DNA of 64,000 bases, taken from NCBI RefSeq assembly GCF_000382385.1, contig NZ_KB908328.1, forward strand, positions 1 through 64,000. Reading direction: 5' to 3'. The notes below the pieces were generated by a model. It was not told the DNA's origin. It did no database searches and saw only the letters and a program-made list of their open reading frames with translations. Position 1 is the first letter of the stretch, and each line of letters begins with the position of its first letter. Positions 52,594 to 63,037 of this stretch are shown here, one piece after another. The stretch comes from Segatella maculosa DSM 19339 = JCM 15638 (lineage in GTDB: Bacteria; Bacteroidota; Bacteroidia; Bacteroidales; Bacteroidaceae). A program made the position numbers and the translations under genes.

Positions 52594-53619
52594 ATGAGAA
52601 AGATATTCCTTTCGCTTTTCCTGCTATGGACGGTGATGCTGACGGCTCAAGAGCGCGGTTTCACCATCAAAGGTTATATTCCCTCGTTGCCCGACGGCAC
52701 CGAGGTGGGCATCGACGCCGTGGAGGATTCGATTATAGGACTGGCCACTTCGGTGGTTAAAAACGGCCGTTTTGAACTGCACGGGCAGGTAGAACACCCC
52801 GTTTTGGCCTCGTTCACGGCCAACAACCTCAAGCTCGTTGAAGCGCATCATTGGCCTGACGACTCCATCAAATGGCACTATGAAGACTGTTTTGTCAGTA
52901 ACGCAAACCTCACGATTGGGGCGGATTTTAAGCTGACGGGCACGCAGATACAGGCTGATTGCAACGAACTGATGGCCTTGGGCGACTGGCGCGACGCTGC
53001 TGTTGCATGGCGGTTCATTGACAAACACCCACAATCTGTGGTCTCGGCCTTCTTGGTCAATGGTATGTTGAAAGCCGGGTTCGGACTCACCGACAGTGAT
53101 GTCGAACGCTTGGGACGGGCACTCACAGGTGTTCCGGCCGACACTTTGCGCTGGAAAGAATATCAATGGCGCGTGGCAATGGCCCGTAAAGCCACCATAG
53201 GGTCGCCACTAATCGACCTCGAAATCAAAAATACGGCCGGCAAGGTGATGCGCCTTTCAGATCAGATTCCGACCGACCAAGGACTCGTTTTGATTGACTT
53301 TTGGGCCAGTTGGTGCGGACAATGCATCGCAGCCTTCCCCGAATTGCAACGGCTGATGACCGAATATAAAGGTAAGGTGAGCCTGATAGGGCTCTCCATC
53401 GATACTAATGACACTGCTTGGCGCAGGGCAATGGCGAAGCATCCGCATGCTTGGCCGCAGTATTGTACGACACCCGGCGGCTATAAAGACCTGTTCCAGA
53501 AGTACCAAATCGGCAATGGAGTGCCCTATTTCCTGCTGGTCTCTCCGGCCAGAAAGGTGGTGAAGGCCTTGCATACCGTTGACGAAATCGAAGCATTTTT
53601 AAAGAATAATCCGATATGA
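52594..53619 (+). CDS. TlpA-like thioredoxin-fold lipid/exported protein, first of a pair
   Basis: A 341-aa exported protein. After the signal peptide (MRKIFLSLFLLWTVMLTAQ) residues about 20-110 form a DUF4369-like beta-sandwich (FTIKGYIPSLPDGTEVGIDAV...FELHGQVEHPVLASFTANN). The C-terminal part is a thioredoxin/AhpC-TSA-like domain with the redox motif CGQC in FWASWCGQCIAAFPEL (near residue 240) and the cis-Pro region GVPYFLLVSPA. It is a likely periplasmic thiol reductant for this operon. It overlaps the next gene by 4 bp (ATGA). The target proteins are unknown. Confidence 0.88.
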   Translation: MRKIFLSLFLLWTVMLTAQERGFTIKGYIPSLPDGTEVGIDAVEDSIIGLATSVVKNGRFELHGQVEHPVLASFTANNLKLVEAHHWPDDSIKWHYEDCFVSNANLTIGADFKLTGTQIQADCNELMALGDWRDAAVAWRFIDKHPQSVVSAFLVNGMLKAGFGLTDSDVERLGRALTGVPADTLRWKEYQWRVAMARKATIGSPLIDLEIKNTAGKVMRLSDQIPTDQGLVLIDFWASWCGQCIAAFPELQRLMTEYKGKVSLIGLSIDTNDTAWRRAMAKHPHAWPQYCTTPGGYKDLFQKYQIGNGVPYFLLVSPARKVVKALHTVDEIEAFLKNNPI

Positions 53620-54974
53620 AACGTATTTTAATCGGCCTTTTGGCCCTTTTTCCCTGCTTGGTCCACGCACAGTTGGCCGTCATAGAGACCTCGGACACCA
53701 CGTTGTTGAGCGGAAGTATGCTCATGACGGAGGCCCAACCGTTCGATAAACTCACGTTCAATCAGAAGGGAATTGCCGTCTATGACGACCCAACTATCAA
53801 GGAAAAGGCACAGCTACAACTGCTCCTTGCCGACGGAACGTCCTATTTCTTGGTCGTTGAACCGGGCAAAACGCAGCGCATAAAGTTCACACGTGGTAAG
53901 GGCGGAAAGCTGCAGGTGGACTACAAAGGGGCTAACACGGCACTGTCGGTGCTCTTCAATGAATTTGCTAAATTCGTGCCCGAAAAGAACACGGGCTATG
54001 AAATGGCCAATCAATCCACTGACACCATCACCCATGAAGAGGCCCGTCGGCGACTCGATATGCGCTATCTGCGGCTCGTAAAAATGGCAGAAAAGCTCGA
54101 AACACCGGCCGAACGGGCCGACAATCTGCGCGACATCAACCTCGCTTATCTGGCCAGTCGGCTCCAACTCACGGCCGATGAAGACTACAAGTACGGCCGA
54201 AATCCCAACGAAGATGCGCGTTATATGACATTGATCAAGCAGATTAATCCAAACGATTCCGTGTATCTTCAACGCGGATTGATTGACATGTTCGTGCTCA
54301 GTAAGATGCCTCTTGCAACGCAAGAAACCTCAATTGGCGCGTATGGGGCTGCCTATTTGACGGCTGTCGACGCCCATATTGCCAACCCAAAAATACGAAA
54401 CGAGCTCATGGAAAGCATGGTTGGCACTGTCTTGGGGCAGATACCTGCCGACCAAACCGATGCATTTTGGACCGTAGTTAAGGCCAAAGCCGACAGCAAT
54501 ATCATTCGGAAATACGAGTTTGTCGTCAGTTCCCGGAAGGCCACAAAGCGTGGAATGAAGTGCCCGGACGTGACGTTTTCCGACCCCGAAGGGCAGCAAC
54601 ACCGCCTCAGCGACTACTTCGGTAAAACGCTATACATCGACCTTTGGGCCACATGGTGCGTGCCCTGCATGATGGAAATCCCGGCTTTGGCCCGTCAGGT
54701 GGAGCATTATAAGAACGATGCTCGCGTGATGTTCATCAGCATCAGCATGGACAAGAACCGGCAATCATGGCTGGCGGAACTGCAGAAAGACCGTCCTGCG
54801 TGGCCCCAATTCATTGCCAACAGCGAGGAAGATGCCCTCATCTCGCGCGAGTTCGGTGTGATGTCGATTCCCCGTTTCCTGCTCATCAAGGCCGACGGCA
54901 CTATTCTTGATGCCGATGCCTTCCGTCCTTCCGACCCGAAGTTCAGCGAAAAGCTCGATGCCCTGCTGGAGTAA
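53616..54974 (+). CDS. TlpA-like thioredoxin-fold protein, second of a pair
   Basis: A 452-aa exported protein, start coupled by ATGA overlap to the previous gene. The signal peptide is MKRILIGLLALFPCLVHAQ. A long N-terminal region (residues about 25-310) precedes the thioredoxin domain, which has the CVPC redox motif in DLWATWCVPCMMEIPALARQ (near residue 347) and the cis-Pro FGVMSIPRFLLIKADG. The pair of thioredoxin-like proteins next to a SusCD suggests handling of disulfide or metal-bound ligands, for example peptides or hemes, but that is inference. It closes the operon and is followed by module C of the composite repeat. Confidence 0.88.
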   Translation: MKRILIGLLALFPCLVHAQLAVIETSDTTLLSGSMLMTEAQPFDKLTFNQKGIAVYDDPTIKEKAQLQLLLADGTSYFLVVEPGKTQRIKFTRGKGGKLQVDYKGANTALSVLFNEFAKFVPEKNTGYEMANQSTDTITHEEARRRLDMRYLRLVKMAEKLETPAERADNLRDINLAYLASRLQLTADEDYKYGRNPNEDARYMTLIKQINPNDSVYLQRGLIDMFVLSKMPLATQETSIGAYGAAYLTAVDAHIANPKIRNELMESMVGTVLGQIPADQTDAFWTVVKAKADSNIIRKYEFVVSSRKATKRGMKCPDVTFSDPEGQQHRLSDYFGKTLYIDLWATWCVPCMMEIPALARQVEHYKNDARVMFISISMDKNRQSWLAELQKDRPAWPQFIANSEEDALISREFGVMSIPRFLLIKADGTILDADAFRPSDPKFSEKLDALLE

Positions 54975-55023
54975 GTCCGCAATTTCTTCCCCCTTGAAAA
55001 TCAATTACTTAATGTCGCGTTCT

Positions 55024-55140
55024 AATCTCACCCATTTCACCGTATAATCTCAGCCATATTACACGATAATATGGCCCATATTGCGCGGCAAAATGGGTGA
55101 GATTGGAATGCAGGGTGAAAGCTATTGATTTTCAGGGCGA
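55024..55140. repeat. module-C hairpin with partial linker, copy 6
   Basis: An 81-bp structure: outer arms AATCTCACCCATTT (55024-55037) and AAATGGGTGAGATT (55091-55104) are perfect complements, with an inner pair GCCATATT (55053-55060) / AATATGGC (55068-55075). A degenerate linker (AAAGCTATTGATTTTCAGGG) follows. Modules A and B are missing, so this is the minimal copy. Confidence 0.85.
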
Positions 55141-55185
55141 GAACGGTTGGTATTCAACTTACAGCTTCAAGCGATGCGAGGGCGG

Positions 55186-55908
55186 TCAGTCAACGTAGAA
55201 CTTGTCGATGTCTCCGGCCCTGAGCAACATGGGAAAATCGCGCCGGTAGCGGCTGACGGGGAAGCATTCGTAGTCGTTTCCAAAGTAGAAGTCGCGAACC
55301 GACTGGTATTCTGCACCCGGAGAATGTTCGAAAACCGCCAATTCGAGCAGGCAAGGTTCCCCAAAACACACCCCGATCGTGATGGTATAGGAATATTTCC
55401 AGCCGTTTCCGGCTTCGTAATGTAGCGTGATACCATCCTCATCGGCAGCCAATTCTTCCTTGAACATGATGGCGGAAGCCTCCATGTTGCGGATAAAATA
55501 GGGGTAGATCCAACGCTTTCCCTCGCATGAGATAATGAGTAAGCGGTCGGTAAACAGGCTGTCTTGAAGGTCGTCTTGCATAAGGGTCATTGTCACGGGC
55601 GACAGGATTGCGGCGTGCATGCCCTTGAATGAGACTGTATCTTGCGTCACATAAAAGTCTGAAATGGTGAATCCTTGCCACTTATGATAGCCTCGATAGG
55701 GGTTTGGACAGCCGTTTTTCAGTCGCAAAGTGTCGCCCGAAAAGTGGGTCAAATGCTGAATGGGGCGGCCAAGATAGCATGCTGTGGTGTCCGAATGGGC
55801 ATCGTAGCCGTGTTCATCAAGCCCGTCTGATGTCTGACCCACAGCCATGTTGCAGGCTACAAACAGCAGGAATAACAACAGATGAATGCGTTTTCGTTTC
55901 ATTAGCAT
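55186..55908 (-). CDS. exported protein of unknown function
   Basis: A 240-aa protein I do not recognise. The start at 55908 gives a signal peptide (MLMKRKRIHLLLFLLFVACNMAVGQ); the Cys in VACNM could be a lipobox, but the fit is poor. The rest has a beta-rich character (FTISDFYVTQDTVSFKGMHAAILSPVTMTL, GNGWKYSYTITIGVCFGEPCLLELAVFEH). No catalytic motif is seen. It is the last feature before metG, on the same strand (73 bp), but probably not functionally linked. The open frame reaches 55956, but the added residues overlap a degenerate repeat-like sequence near 55950. Confidence 0.65.
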   Translation of the reverse strand: MLMKRKRIHLLLFLLFVACNMAVGQTSDGLDEHGYDAHSDTTACYLGRPIQHLTHFSGDTLRLKNGCPNPYRGYHKWQGFTISDFYVTQDTVSFKGMHAAILSPVTMTLMQDDLQDSLFTDRLLIISCEGKRWIYPYFIRNMEASAIMFKEELAADEDGITLHYEAGNGWKYSYTITIGVCFGEPCLLELAVFEHSPGAEYQSVRDFYFGNDYECFPVSRYRRDFPMLLRAGDIDKFYVD

Positions 55909-55981
55909 GATGGGTTCAATTCTTTTTATCAGCCGCTTTTGTCTGTCGGGACACACGGATTGTGCGTCCGTGCAGACCTTA

Positions 55982-58045
55982 TTAACCCACTTGACTGCCC
56001 GGTTTAACCACTCCGATGGTGGTCGTGACGTTCAAACTGCCGTCAAAATTGACCGCACTAAGTATCATTCCTTGGCTTTCAATGCCCATCATCTTGCGCG
56101 GAGCGAAGTTTGCAACGAAGAGAACGTCCTTTCCTACGAGCTGTTCCGGCTCATAATAGGCCGCAATTCCGCTGAGAATGGTGCGGTCGGTGCCGCTTCC
56201 ATCGTCGATAGTGAACTGAAGAAGCTTCTTACTCTTGGCCACTTTGCAACACGCTTTCACGTGTCCCACGCGGATATCCAGCTTTTCGAAGTCGTCGAAA
56301 GCGACCGTCTTCTTCACCGGTTCGGCCTTGTAAGCGACCGCTTCATTGGCCTTTTTGGTGGCCGAAAGCTTGTCGAGTTGCTTCTGAATGACGTCATCTT
56401 CGATTTTCTCGAACAGCAGTTCGGGTTCCGAAAGCTGGTGTCCGGGCTTCAAAAGGTCGGTGTTTCCGAGTTCACTCCAGTTGAAATCGGCCATGTTGAT
56501 GAGCCTTCTCAGCTTCTTGGATGAGAAAGGCAGGAACGGTTCAAAGGCAATGGCGAGGTTCGCAACGAGCTGAAGTGAGATGTAAAGAACGGTCTCTACG
56601 CGCTTCGGATCGGTCTTCCAGACCTTCCACGGCTCGCATTCCGTGATGTATTTGTTGCCGATTCGCGCCAAGTTCATGGCCTCTTTCTGGGCCTCGCGGA
56701 ACTTGAATGCGTCGAGATAGGCCTCAAGTTTTGCCTTCACGTCTTTGAATTCATCGAGTGCTGCGCGGTCTACGACCTGCAGTTCGCCACAAGCCGGCAC
56801 CACACCCTCCCAGTATTTCTTCGTTAATTGCAGTGCACGATTGACAAAATTGCCGTAGATTGCAACGAGTTCCGAGTTGTTTCGCTCTTGAAAATCTTTC
56901 CAAGTGAAGTTATTATCCTTGGTCTCCGGGGCGTTAGCCGTCAGCACATAGCGCAGCACATCCTGCTTTCCGGGCAGCTCATGCAGGTATTCATGCAACC
57001 AAACGGCCCAGTTTCTGCTCGTCGAAATCTTGTCATCTTCGAGGTTAAGGAACTCATTTGCCGGCACATTGTCGGGCAGAATGTAGCCTCCATGCGCCTT
57101 GAGCATCGTCGGAAAGATGATGCAATGGAACACGATATTGTCTTTTCCGATGAAGTGAACGAGTCGGGTTTCAGGGTCTTTCCACCACTTTTCCCAGCTT
57201 CCGAAGCGCTCCGGGGCACCGTCGCACAGCTCTTTTGTATTGCTGATGTAGCCAATTGGCGCATCGAACCACACATAAAGCACTTTACCTTCAGCTCCTT
57301 TGACAGGTACGGGAATGCCCCAATCGAGGTCACGTGTCATGGCTCGCGGCTGAAGGTCCATGTCTAACCAACTCTTGCACTGCCCATATACGTTGGAACG
57401 CCACTCCTTATGCTCATCAAGGATCCATTTCTTGAGCCAGTCTTGATAGTCGTTGAGGGGCAGATACCAGTTTTTGGTCTTGCGAACGACGGGCTTTGAG
57501 CCCGAAATCGTGGAGTGGGGGTTGATGAGTTCCATGGGACTGAGGTCGCTACCGCACTTCTCACACTGGTCGCCATAGGCGTTTTGGTTGTGGCAATGCG
57601 GGCATTCGCCCATGATATATCGGTCGGCAAGGAACTGATGGGCCTCTTCGTCGTAATACTGTTCGGTCTCTTTTTCGATGAGTTTTCCGTCATCATAGAG
57701 CTTCTTAAAGAAGTCGCTGGCCAGCTTGTTGTGTGTTTTGCTGGTTGTACGGCTGTAGATATCGAAGCTGATACCAAACTCTTTGAACGAGTCTTTGATG
57801 AGTTGATGGTAGCGGTCGCACACGTCTTGCGGCGTGATACCCTCTTTCTTGGCCCGCAAGGTGATGGGAACACCGTGCTCATCGCTGCCGCCGATGAAGA
57901 CAACCTCCTGTTTTTTGAGTCGCAGATAGCGCACGTAGATGTCGGCAGGCACGTAGACTCCCGCCAAATGACCAATGTGAACACCCCCGTTGGCATAGGG
58001 CAATGCCGCCGTAACTGTGGTGCGTTTGAACTTCTTTTCTTCCAT
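55982..58045 (-). CDS. metG: methionyl-tRNA synthetase
   Basis: A class I synthetase of 687 aa that charges tRNA-Met. The HIGH motif is HIGHL in [16 protein letters not shown]; the zinc-binding Cys pairs are [17 protein letters not shown] near residue 145. The KMSKS loop reads KISTS ([10 protein letters not shown], near residue 340), a variant I know from Bacteroidetes and not a defect. The C-terminal tRNA-binding domain is of the EMAP II/Trbp111 type ([20 protein letters not shown]...[23 protein letters not shown], residues about 580-680), which supports dimerization and tRNA capture. TAATTTTG at 58075-58082 lies 29 nt upstream. Confidence 0.97.
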   Translation of the reverse strand: MEEKKFKRTTVTAALPYANGGVHIGHLAGVYVPADIYVRYLRLKKQEVVFIGGSDEHGVPITLRAKKEGITPQDVCDRYHQLIKDSFKEFGISFDIYSRTTSKTHNKLASDFFKKLYDDGKLIEKETEQYYDEEAHQFLADRYIMGECPHCHNQNAYGDQCEKCGSDLSPMELINPHSTISGSKPVVRKTKNWYLPLNDYQDWLKKWILDEHKEWRSNVYGQCKSWLDMDLQPRAMTRDLDWGIPVPVKGAEGKVLYVWFDAPIGYISNTKELCDGAPERFGSWEKWWKDPETRLVHFIGKDNIVFHCIIFPTMLKAHGGYILPDNVPANEFLNLEDDKISTSRNWAVWLHEYLHELPGKQDVLRYVLTANAPETKDNNFTWKDFQERNNSELVAIYGNFVNRALQLTKKYWEGVVPACGELQVVDRAALDEFKDVKAKLEAYLDAFKFREAQKEAMNLARIGNKYITECEPWKVWKTDPKRVETVLYISLQLVANLAIAFEPFLPFSSKKLRRLINMADFNWSELGNTDLLKPGHQLSEPELLFEKIEDDVIQKQLDKLSATKKANEAVAYKAEPVKKTVAFDDFEKLDIRVGHVKACCKVAKSKKLLQFTIDDGSGTDRTILSGIAAYYEPEQLVGKDVLFVANFAPRKMMGIESQGMILSAVNFDGSLNVTTTIGVVKPGSQVG

Positions 58046-58074
58046 TGATTCGTTATTTTCCTTTTCTTTGCATG

Positions 58075-58082
58075 CAAAATTA
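58075..58082 (-). promoter_or_regulatory. TAnnTTTG promoter of metG
   Basis: The minus strand reads TAATTTTG, 29 nt before the ATG at 58045. Confidence 0.55.
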
Positions 58083-58184
58083 CAATAAATCAGTCGGAAT
58101 GCAAAGGAAAAGGGGAAATAATATGACAGTTTCGCGCCTATGTTAAAGGGGAGATGGAGAGGGAACCGGGCCTGCCCCTGCCTG

Positions 58185-59171
58185 TTATCTCGGTAACAAT
58201 ACTTCGCAGACAGGCCGTCTTATCGAATAAGGACGAGGCTTCGCATAGCCCAATCGGATGAGGATGGTGGGCGTTTCGCCATGGAGATGCAGGCTCTCGG
58301 CCATCTTTTCGGCGAGTCCGCCGACCTCGTTGGGCTGATTGAGGAACGCATTCCGAATTCCGAACGCAGTGGCATGAAGCAGCAAGCGTTCGAGGGTTCG
58401 GCCCAAATTCACCCACTCTTGAGGCGTATTGTGACGTGTGGTGAAGAGCAAAAAGTGGCTCGATGAGGCGATACATTGGCTGTCGTTCTTGTTCTGCGAC
58501 TTAGCATTAATCGACTTAGAGATGATGGTTTTTGCGATGAAACGCGGGAGATTGGGCGCCCCGAACACGGCGTAACTGAGTCCGTCGCGGCTTCGCTGAC
58601 TGTCTTTCTTGTTGTAACGCATCCATTGTTTCAGTTCGTTCATAAAGGCAGTGTCATTCATTTGCACGTCATTTCCCTTGTAAACATACTGCGCAATGGT
58701 GTCGAATTCGGCCGTTCCCCGCTGAAAGAAATGCACACCGACAGCCGGATCGCAGTCCGTAGACTGCAAGATGGCGATTGTTTCCGGCGCAATCAGCTGT
58801 CCGTTATAGCGCCCACGTGTGGTTTGTCTGACGGGTATTTGTGCCGCTAAGGGGTCGGAAACGAGGGCTGTTTGCTTCTCCAAGCGAATGGAAATCACAC
58901 CTTCTGCCGTCACAGAGGCATGGGATTGATAGCCTTTCTCTGTTGCTGCGAGGCACAGATTCTCTGCAGCACAGCCCAGACTCACGAACATTTCGCGCTC
59001 ATCGGGGTCGACCACCGGCAGTCGATAGCGGAGATTGGGCCTGATGATGACTTCGTTTTCTTTGATCTCAAACAGCCATGGCTGCGTGTTATGCCCCGAT
59101 GGAGCTTTTGTTGCCTGCGCAATCATGTAGTGATAATCCGCATCTTGGGCTTGTACATTGCTGTAAACCAT
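58185..59171 (-). CDS. nitroreductase family protein (Acg/Rv3131-like)
   Basis: A 328-aa protein of the large FMN-dependent nitroreductase superfamily. The N-terminal motif [10 protein letters not shown] near residue 25 and the internal [21 protein letters not shown] (near residue 80) are the family's FMN-contact and dimer segments; the second half has [47 protein letters not shown], as in the long mycobacterial Acg-like proteins. The preferred start is the ATG at 59171; an in-frame TTG at 59189 is possible. Physiological substrate unknown; an FMN-sequestering role has been proposed for this subgroup. No operon partner. Confidence 0.82.
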   Translation of the reverse strand: MVYSNVQAQDADYHYMIAQATKAPSGHNTQPWLFEIKENEVIIRPNLRYRLPVVDPDEREMFVSLGCAAENLCLAATEKGYQSHASVTAEGVISIRLEKQTALVSDPLAAQIPVRQTTRGRYNGQLIAPETIAILQSTDCDPAVGVHFFQRGTAEFDTIAQYVYKGNDVQMNDTAFMNELKQWMRYNKKDSQRSRDGLSYAVFGAPNLPRFIAKTIISKSINAKSQNKNDSQCIASSSHFLLFTTRHNTPQEWVNLGRTLERLLLHATAFGIRNAFLNQPNEVGGLAEKMAESLHLHGETPTILIRLGYAKPRPYSIRRPVCEVLLPR

Positions 59172-59301
59172 ATTTTGTAAGATTGACAATAAACGATTTT
59201 CTTATCCATGTCTTCATGTTTCAAGACCGTCTTAGTCTTGTAGGTCGGCCTCGACATGTGTCGTACATATACCTTATGATATAAGAGGATAGGCTATATT
59301 G

Positions 59302-60195
59302 TTATTTGACCAACCTGAATTTTCCCTTTGAAAAAACGTAGTTCTTGCTGTCCACCGGTATATCCTTGTTGGGCATGGCAATCATTTTCTTGAGGAGAAT
59401 CCCCTGATGACCAATGGTATAATGCAGATAACAGTTCGCGGTTCGGCCTTTCCAATAGACGTTCTTGGCAGTGTATACGAGCAACCTATCTGTCAGTTTG
59501 TGCGTTTTGTCTAAGGAACAAAGGAAGAAACGGCCCTCGCCGACCCGGTCTGTGCCGCAAATCAAAAGCAATTCATAGCCATCAAGCGACGGAAGTCGGG
59601 CGATATGGCAGTTCGATAAATCCGTTTCTGTGTCTACGAATGTCTTAAGAAGCGGTACGAGCGCCTTACTTGGCGCGACTGTTCCGGGCAAGTCGATGAT
59701 GAAATCATAGGAATATTCAAATGGAAAATGAATGAGAGGAAGCCGCTCGTCAAGCGTTTCAAGGCCTTCAGGCTTGGCCGTCGGTGCCTTTTCCAAGCAA
59801 ACTGCTACGTAGTCCTTATATTTTTCCTTGTCATAGTTGAGGATAACGGGTGCATCAGGGTCATAGGTTATGTCTTTGAGTAAGCGTTTTTCGGTGTCAA
59901 GAACAATCCAACCTTGCGTGCTTGTGCTGTTTTCTCCATCTGAATATGCAAACAATCGAATGACGTAAACCCCGTTCTCGCGTTCCTCTTCAACCTCTGC
60001 GTGTATGCTTTTCCTATCAAAAGGCGTCTTGAAATTCGTGCACGACAGCACGAGCTGCCTTAGTTTTTCTTCGCAAGACACGCTGGGTCGCCTGCTTTTC
60101 TGGGGCGAAATGACAGCAGACATGGCCGCCTTTCTTGCACTACTTGCGCAAGGTGGCAACATGAAAAGCAGTGAAAAGAGGAATATCCGTACCAT
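59302..60195 (-). CDS. exported protein of unknown function
   Basis: A 297-aa protein I do not recognise. The signal peptide MVRIFLFSLLFMLPPCASSA may include a lipobox around the Cys. The mature part has no clear catalytic motif; it contains EEERENGVYVIRLFAYSDGENSTSTQGWIVLDTEKRLLKDITYD and YELLLICGTDRVGEGRFFLCSLD, suggesting beta-strand repeats. It lies between the nitroreductase-like gene and the clpB terminator and is probably transcribed alone. Low confidence in anything beyond export. Confidence 0.6.
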   Translation of the reverse strand: MVRIFLFSLLFMLPPCASSARKAAMSAVISPQKSRRPSVSCEEKLRQLVLSCTNFKTPFDRKSIHAEVEEERENGVYVIRLFAYSDGENSTSTQGWIVLDTEKRLLKDITYDPDAPVILNYDKEKYKDYVAVCLEKAPTAKPEGLETLDERLPLIHFPFEYSYDFIIDLPGTVAPSKALVPLLKTFVDTETDLSNCHIARLPSLDGYELLLICGTDRVGEGRFFLCSLDKTHKLTDRLLVYTAKNVYWKGRTANCYLHYTIGHQGILLKKMIAMPNKDIPVDSKNYVFSKGKFRLVK

Positions 60196-60347
60196 GATTC
60201 GCTCACTTATACCCCGCCTTCAATTGTCTGACAGGCGGGTGTTGAACGTTACAAATATACGTATCCTATTTCAATTCCGCAAGTTTTTCAACGGTTTTCC
60301 TGCGTTAAAATCAGAATGTCCCCACGTATCACGGCCGCTAAATAGTT

Positions 60348-60381
60348 GCCCCGATATCAGCATTACTGCCGATATCGGGGC
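60348..60381 (-). terminator. strong hairpin downstream of clpB
   Basis: GCCCCGATATC (60348-60358) and GATATCGGGGC (60371-60381) form a perfect 11-bp stem with a 12-nt loop. It lies in the 240-bp gap after the clpB stop and before the next minus-strand gene, so it is well placed to end clpB transcription, though no T-run follows. Confidence 0.6.
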
Positions 60382-60407
60382 CTATTACAAGTCTTGAAGG
60401 TCGCTTT

Positions 60408-60434
60408 CCCTCCCTTTGGGAGGGCCGGGGCGGG
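60408..60434. repeat. GC-rich palindromic repeat
   Basis: CCCTCCCTTTGGGAGGG followed by CCGGGGCGGG, directly after the clpB stop. It belongs with the repeats at 5083-5181 and 22062-22197. Confidence 0.65.
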
Positions 60435-60437
60435 TAT

Positions 60438-62915
60438 TTACTTTTTTATTTTCCCCAGCGTTACCTCCTTGCCTACTTTTCCTTCGAGGATCTTTCGGCT
60501 CAAATCATTGAGCACATAGTCTTGAATTGCGCGCTTCACAGGGCGTGCTCCGAACTCAGGATTATAGCCCAAGTCAGCCAAATCGTCGATGGTTTGCTGC
60601 GTCCAATGGAGCATGAAGCCTTGTTGTTCGAGCATCTTTTGCACGCGTTTCAGCTGCAGTTCGACCACCTTTCCTATCTCTTCCTTCGTCAACGGGTGGA
60701 AGGTTATAATGTCATCGATGCGATTCAGGAACTCAGGACGCATCAAATGGGTGAGCTGTTCGCGTGTGGCATTGCTCGTCATAATGATGATTGTGTTCTT
60801 AAAATTCACCAAACGGCCTTTGTTATCGGTCAATCTTCCATCGTCAAGTACCTGCAATAGCGTGTTAAAAACATCGGGATGGGCCTTCTCAATCTCGTCG
60901 AACAGCACCACACTATAGGGCTTTCTGCGCACCGCTTCGGTCAATTGTCCGCCCTCATCGTAGCCAACATACCCCGGAGGAGCACCAATTAAGCGCGTCA
61001 CACTGAACTTTTCCTGATACTCACTCATGTCGATACGCGTCATCATGTTCTCGTCGTTGAAGAGGTATTCGGCCAATGCTTTCGCCAATTCCGTCTTTCC
61101 CACGCCCGTTGTTCCAAGAAAAATGAACGACGCTATCGGTCGTTTCGGGTCTTGAAGTCCGGCCCGACTGCGGCGAACGGCATTGCAAACGGCATCTATG
61201 GCCTCGTTTTGTCCGATGACACGCTTATGGAGTTCCTCCTCCAAATGGAGCAGTTTGTCGCGCTCGCTCTGCAACATTCGACTCACAGGAATGCCGGTCC
61301 AGCGGCTAACGACCTCGGCGATGTCGTCTGCAGTGACCTCTTCTCGGATCAAGGACTCACCTTCTTGCTTGCTGATTTCATTGCGATGGCGCTCTATTTC
61401 GTCGTCGATTTGCTTCATTTCACCGTAGCGAATCTCGGCCACACGCTGGTAATTGCCCTCGCGTTCGGCCTGTTCGGCCTCGCGTTTCAGGTTTTCCTTT
61501 TGTTCTTTCAGTTGCGAAATCTTGTCCACTTCGCCCTTCTGTGCTTCCCAACGTGCCCGGAACGTCTTCACTTTATCCTTGAGCTCGGCGATTTCCTTCT
61601 CCAAGAAAGCAATCTTCTCCGTGTCGTTTTCGCGCAGAATAGCCTGTCGTTCGATTTCTTTCTGCTTCAACGTTCGCTCCAGTTCATCAAGCTCTTCGGG
61701 TACAGAATCGCGTTCCATGCGCAGCTTTGCAGCCGCTTCATCCATCAAATCAATGGCCTTGTCGGGCAGGAAACGGTCGGAAATGTAACGCTCGGAGAGC
61801 TTTACGGCCGCTATACAAGCATCATCTTGTATCCTTACCTTATGGTGGTTCTCATACCGTTCCTTCAATCCTCGCAGGATACTGATGGCATCTAACTCGT
61901 CAGGTTCATTGACCATGACCATCTGAAAGCGGCGTTCAAGCGCCTTATCTTTCTCGAAGTATTTTTGATATTCCGTCAAGGTTGTGGCCCCGATTGCCCG
62001 AAGTTCGCCACGAGCCAAGGCCGGTTTGAGAATGTTGGCAGCGTCCATTGCACCCTCACCTCCGCCAGCTCCGACGAGCGTATGTATCTCATCGATGAAC
62101 AAAATGACGTTTTGTGCATTGGTAACTTCCTTGATGACGCCTTTCAAACGCTCTTCGAACTCACCTTTATACTTGGCTCCTGCCACGAGTTGTCCCATGT
62201 CAAGCGAGTAAAGTTGCTTGTTTTTGAGGTTCTCCGGCACGTCTCCTTTCATGATTCGCTCGGCTAAACCCTCCACAATTGCAGTCTTTCCGGTTCCCGG
62301 TTCACCTATTAATATAGGGTTGTTCTTGGTTCTTCGGCTCAGAATTTGGAGCACCCGGCGTATCTCTTCGTCCCTTCCAATGACAGGATCCAGCTTACCT
62401 TGGCGCGCACGTTCAACCAAATTGATGGCATATTTGCCCAAGGCTTGATAGTTTTCATCGCCACTTTGCGACTGCACTTTCTGCCCTTGTCGCAACTCTT
62501 CTATGGCTTTTTGCATCGCATCTTCAGTGCAACCGGCATCCTTTAAGATGCGTCCTGCGGTGTTGTTTCCCTTCATCAAGGCCAACAATAGCGGCTCGAT
62601 GGAAACGAATTCATCGCCCCATTGCCCCGAAATCTTCTCGGCCTCACTGAACACTCCGGCTGTTTCATTACTGAAATAAGGCTGACCGCCGTCCACTTTC
62701 GGCAGGTGTTGCAACTCCTGTTGCAGTGCCATGGCAATGCTTTGTGCGTTGACACCGAGCTTTTGGAACACGAAATTAACGATGTCCTTGCCCTTGTCAA
62801 CGATGCCGACCAGCAGATGCACGGGCTCAACACTCTGTTGACGGCCCTGCTGTGCGGCTTGCACTGCGGCCTGAACGGCCTCTTGTGCTTTGATAGTGTA
62901 CTTGTCAAATGTCAT
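60438..62915 (-). CDS. clpB: ATP-dependent disaggregase ClpB
   Basis: A Hsp104/ClpB hexameric AAA+ chaperone that pulls polypeptides out of aggregates together with DnaK. The 825-aa protein has the N-domain ([21 protein letters not shown]), Walker A of D1 as GEPGTGKTA (near residue 205), the coiled-coil middle domain (residues about 400-530), and D2 with [10 protein letters not shown] (near residue 605). The RPEFLNRID arginine-finger segment is present. However, only about ten residues ([10 protein letters not shown]) separate the sensor-1 TSN and RPEFLNRID, whereas ClpBs usually have 30-40 there. The protein is shorter than the typical 855-865 aa by a matching amount. GGAGG precedes the ATG. 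The gene ends just before the repeat at 60408 and the terminator at 60348. Confidence 0.95.
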   Translation of the reverse strand: MTFDKYTIKAQEAVQAAVQAAQQGRQQSVEPVHLLVGIVDKGKDIVNFVFQKLGVNAQSIAMALQQELQHLPKVDGGQPYFSNETAGVFSEAEKISGQWGDEFVSIEPLLLALMKGNNTAGRILKDAGCTEDAMQKAIEELRQGQKVQSQSGDENYQALGKYAINLVERARQGKLDPVIGRDEEIRRVLQILSRRTKNNPILIGEPGTGKTAIVEGLAERIMKGDVPENLKNKQLYSLDMGQLVAGAKYKGEFEERLKGVIKEVTNAQNVILFIDEIHTLVGAGGGEGAMDAANILKPALARGELRAIGATTLTEYQKYFEKDKALERRFQMVMVNEPDELDAISILRGLKERYENHHKVRIQDDACIAAVKLSERYISDRFLPDKAIDLMDEAAAKLRMERDSVPEELDELERTLKQKEIERQAILRENDTEKIAFLEKEIAELKDKVKTFRARWEAQKGEVDKISQLKEQKENLKREAEQAEREGNYQRVAEIRYGEMKQIDDEIERHRNEISKQEGESLIREEVTADDIAEVVSRWTGIPVSRMLQSERDKLLHLEEELHKRVIGQNEAIDAVCNAVRRSRAGLQDPKRPIASFIFLGTTGVGKTELAKALAEYLFNDENMMTRIDMSEYQEKFSVTRLIGAPPGYVGYDEGGQLTEAVRRKPYSVVLFDEIEKAHPDVFNTLLQVLDDGRLTDNKGRLVNFKNTIIIMTSNATREQLTHLMRPEFLNRIDDIITFHPLTKEEIGKVVELQLKRVQKMLEQQGFMLHWTQQTIDDLADLGYNPEFGARPVKRAIQDYVLNDLSRKILEGKVGKEVTLGKIKK

Positions 62916-63037
62916 TTATTTTCCTCCGATTATGTTTTTGTTCAGCCTTGCACAAAACGCGTGCCCCATACTTTTGCATGACAACATGGCGCAAGTTAGC
63001 GTCAAAATGACGTTGTTTCTAATTGAAGAAAAGGGCT

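Noticed and set aside
56970-57070. MetG KISTS instead of KMSKS as a possible defect
   Set aside because: This variant is, to my knowledge, normal in Bacteroidetes MetG; the remaining motifs are intact.
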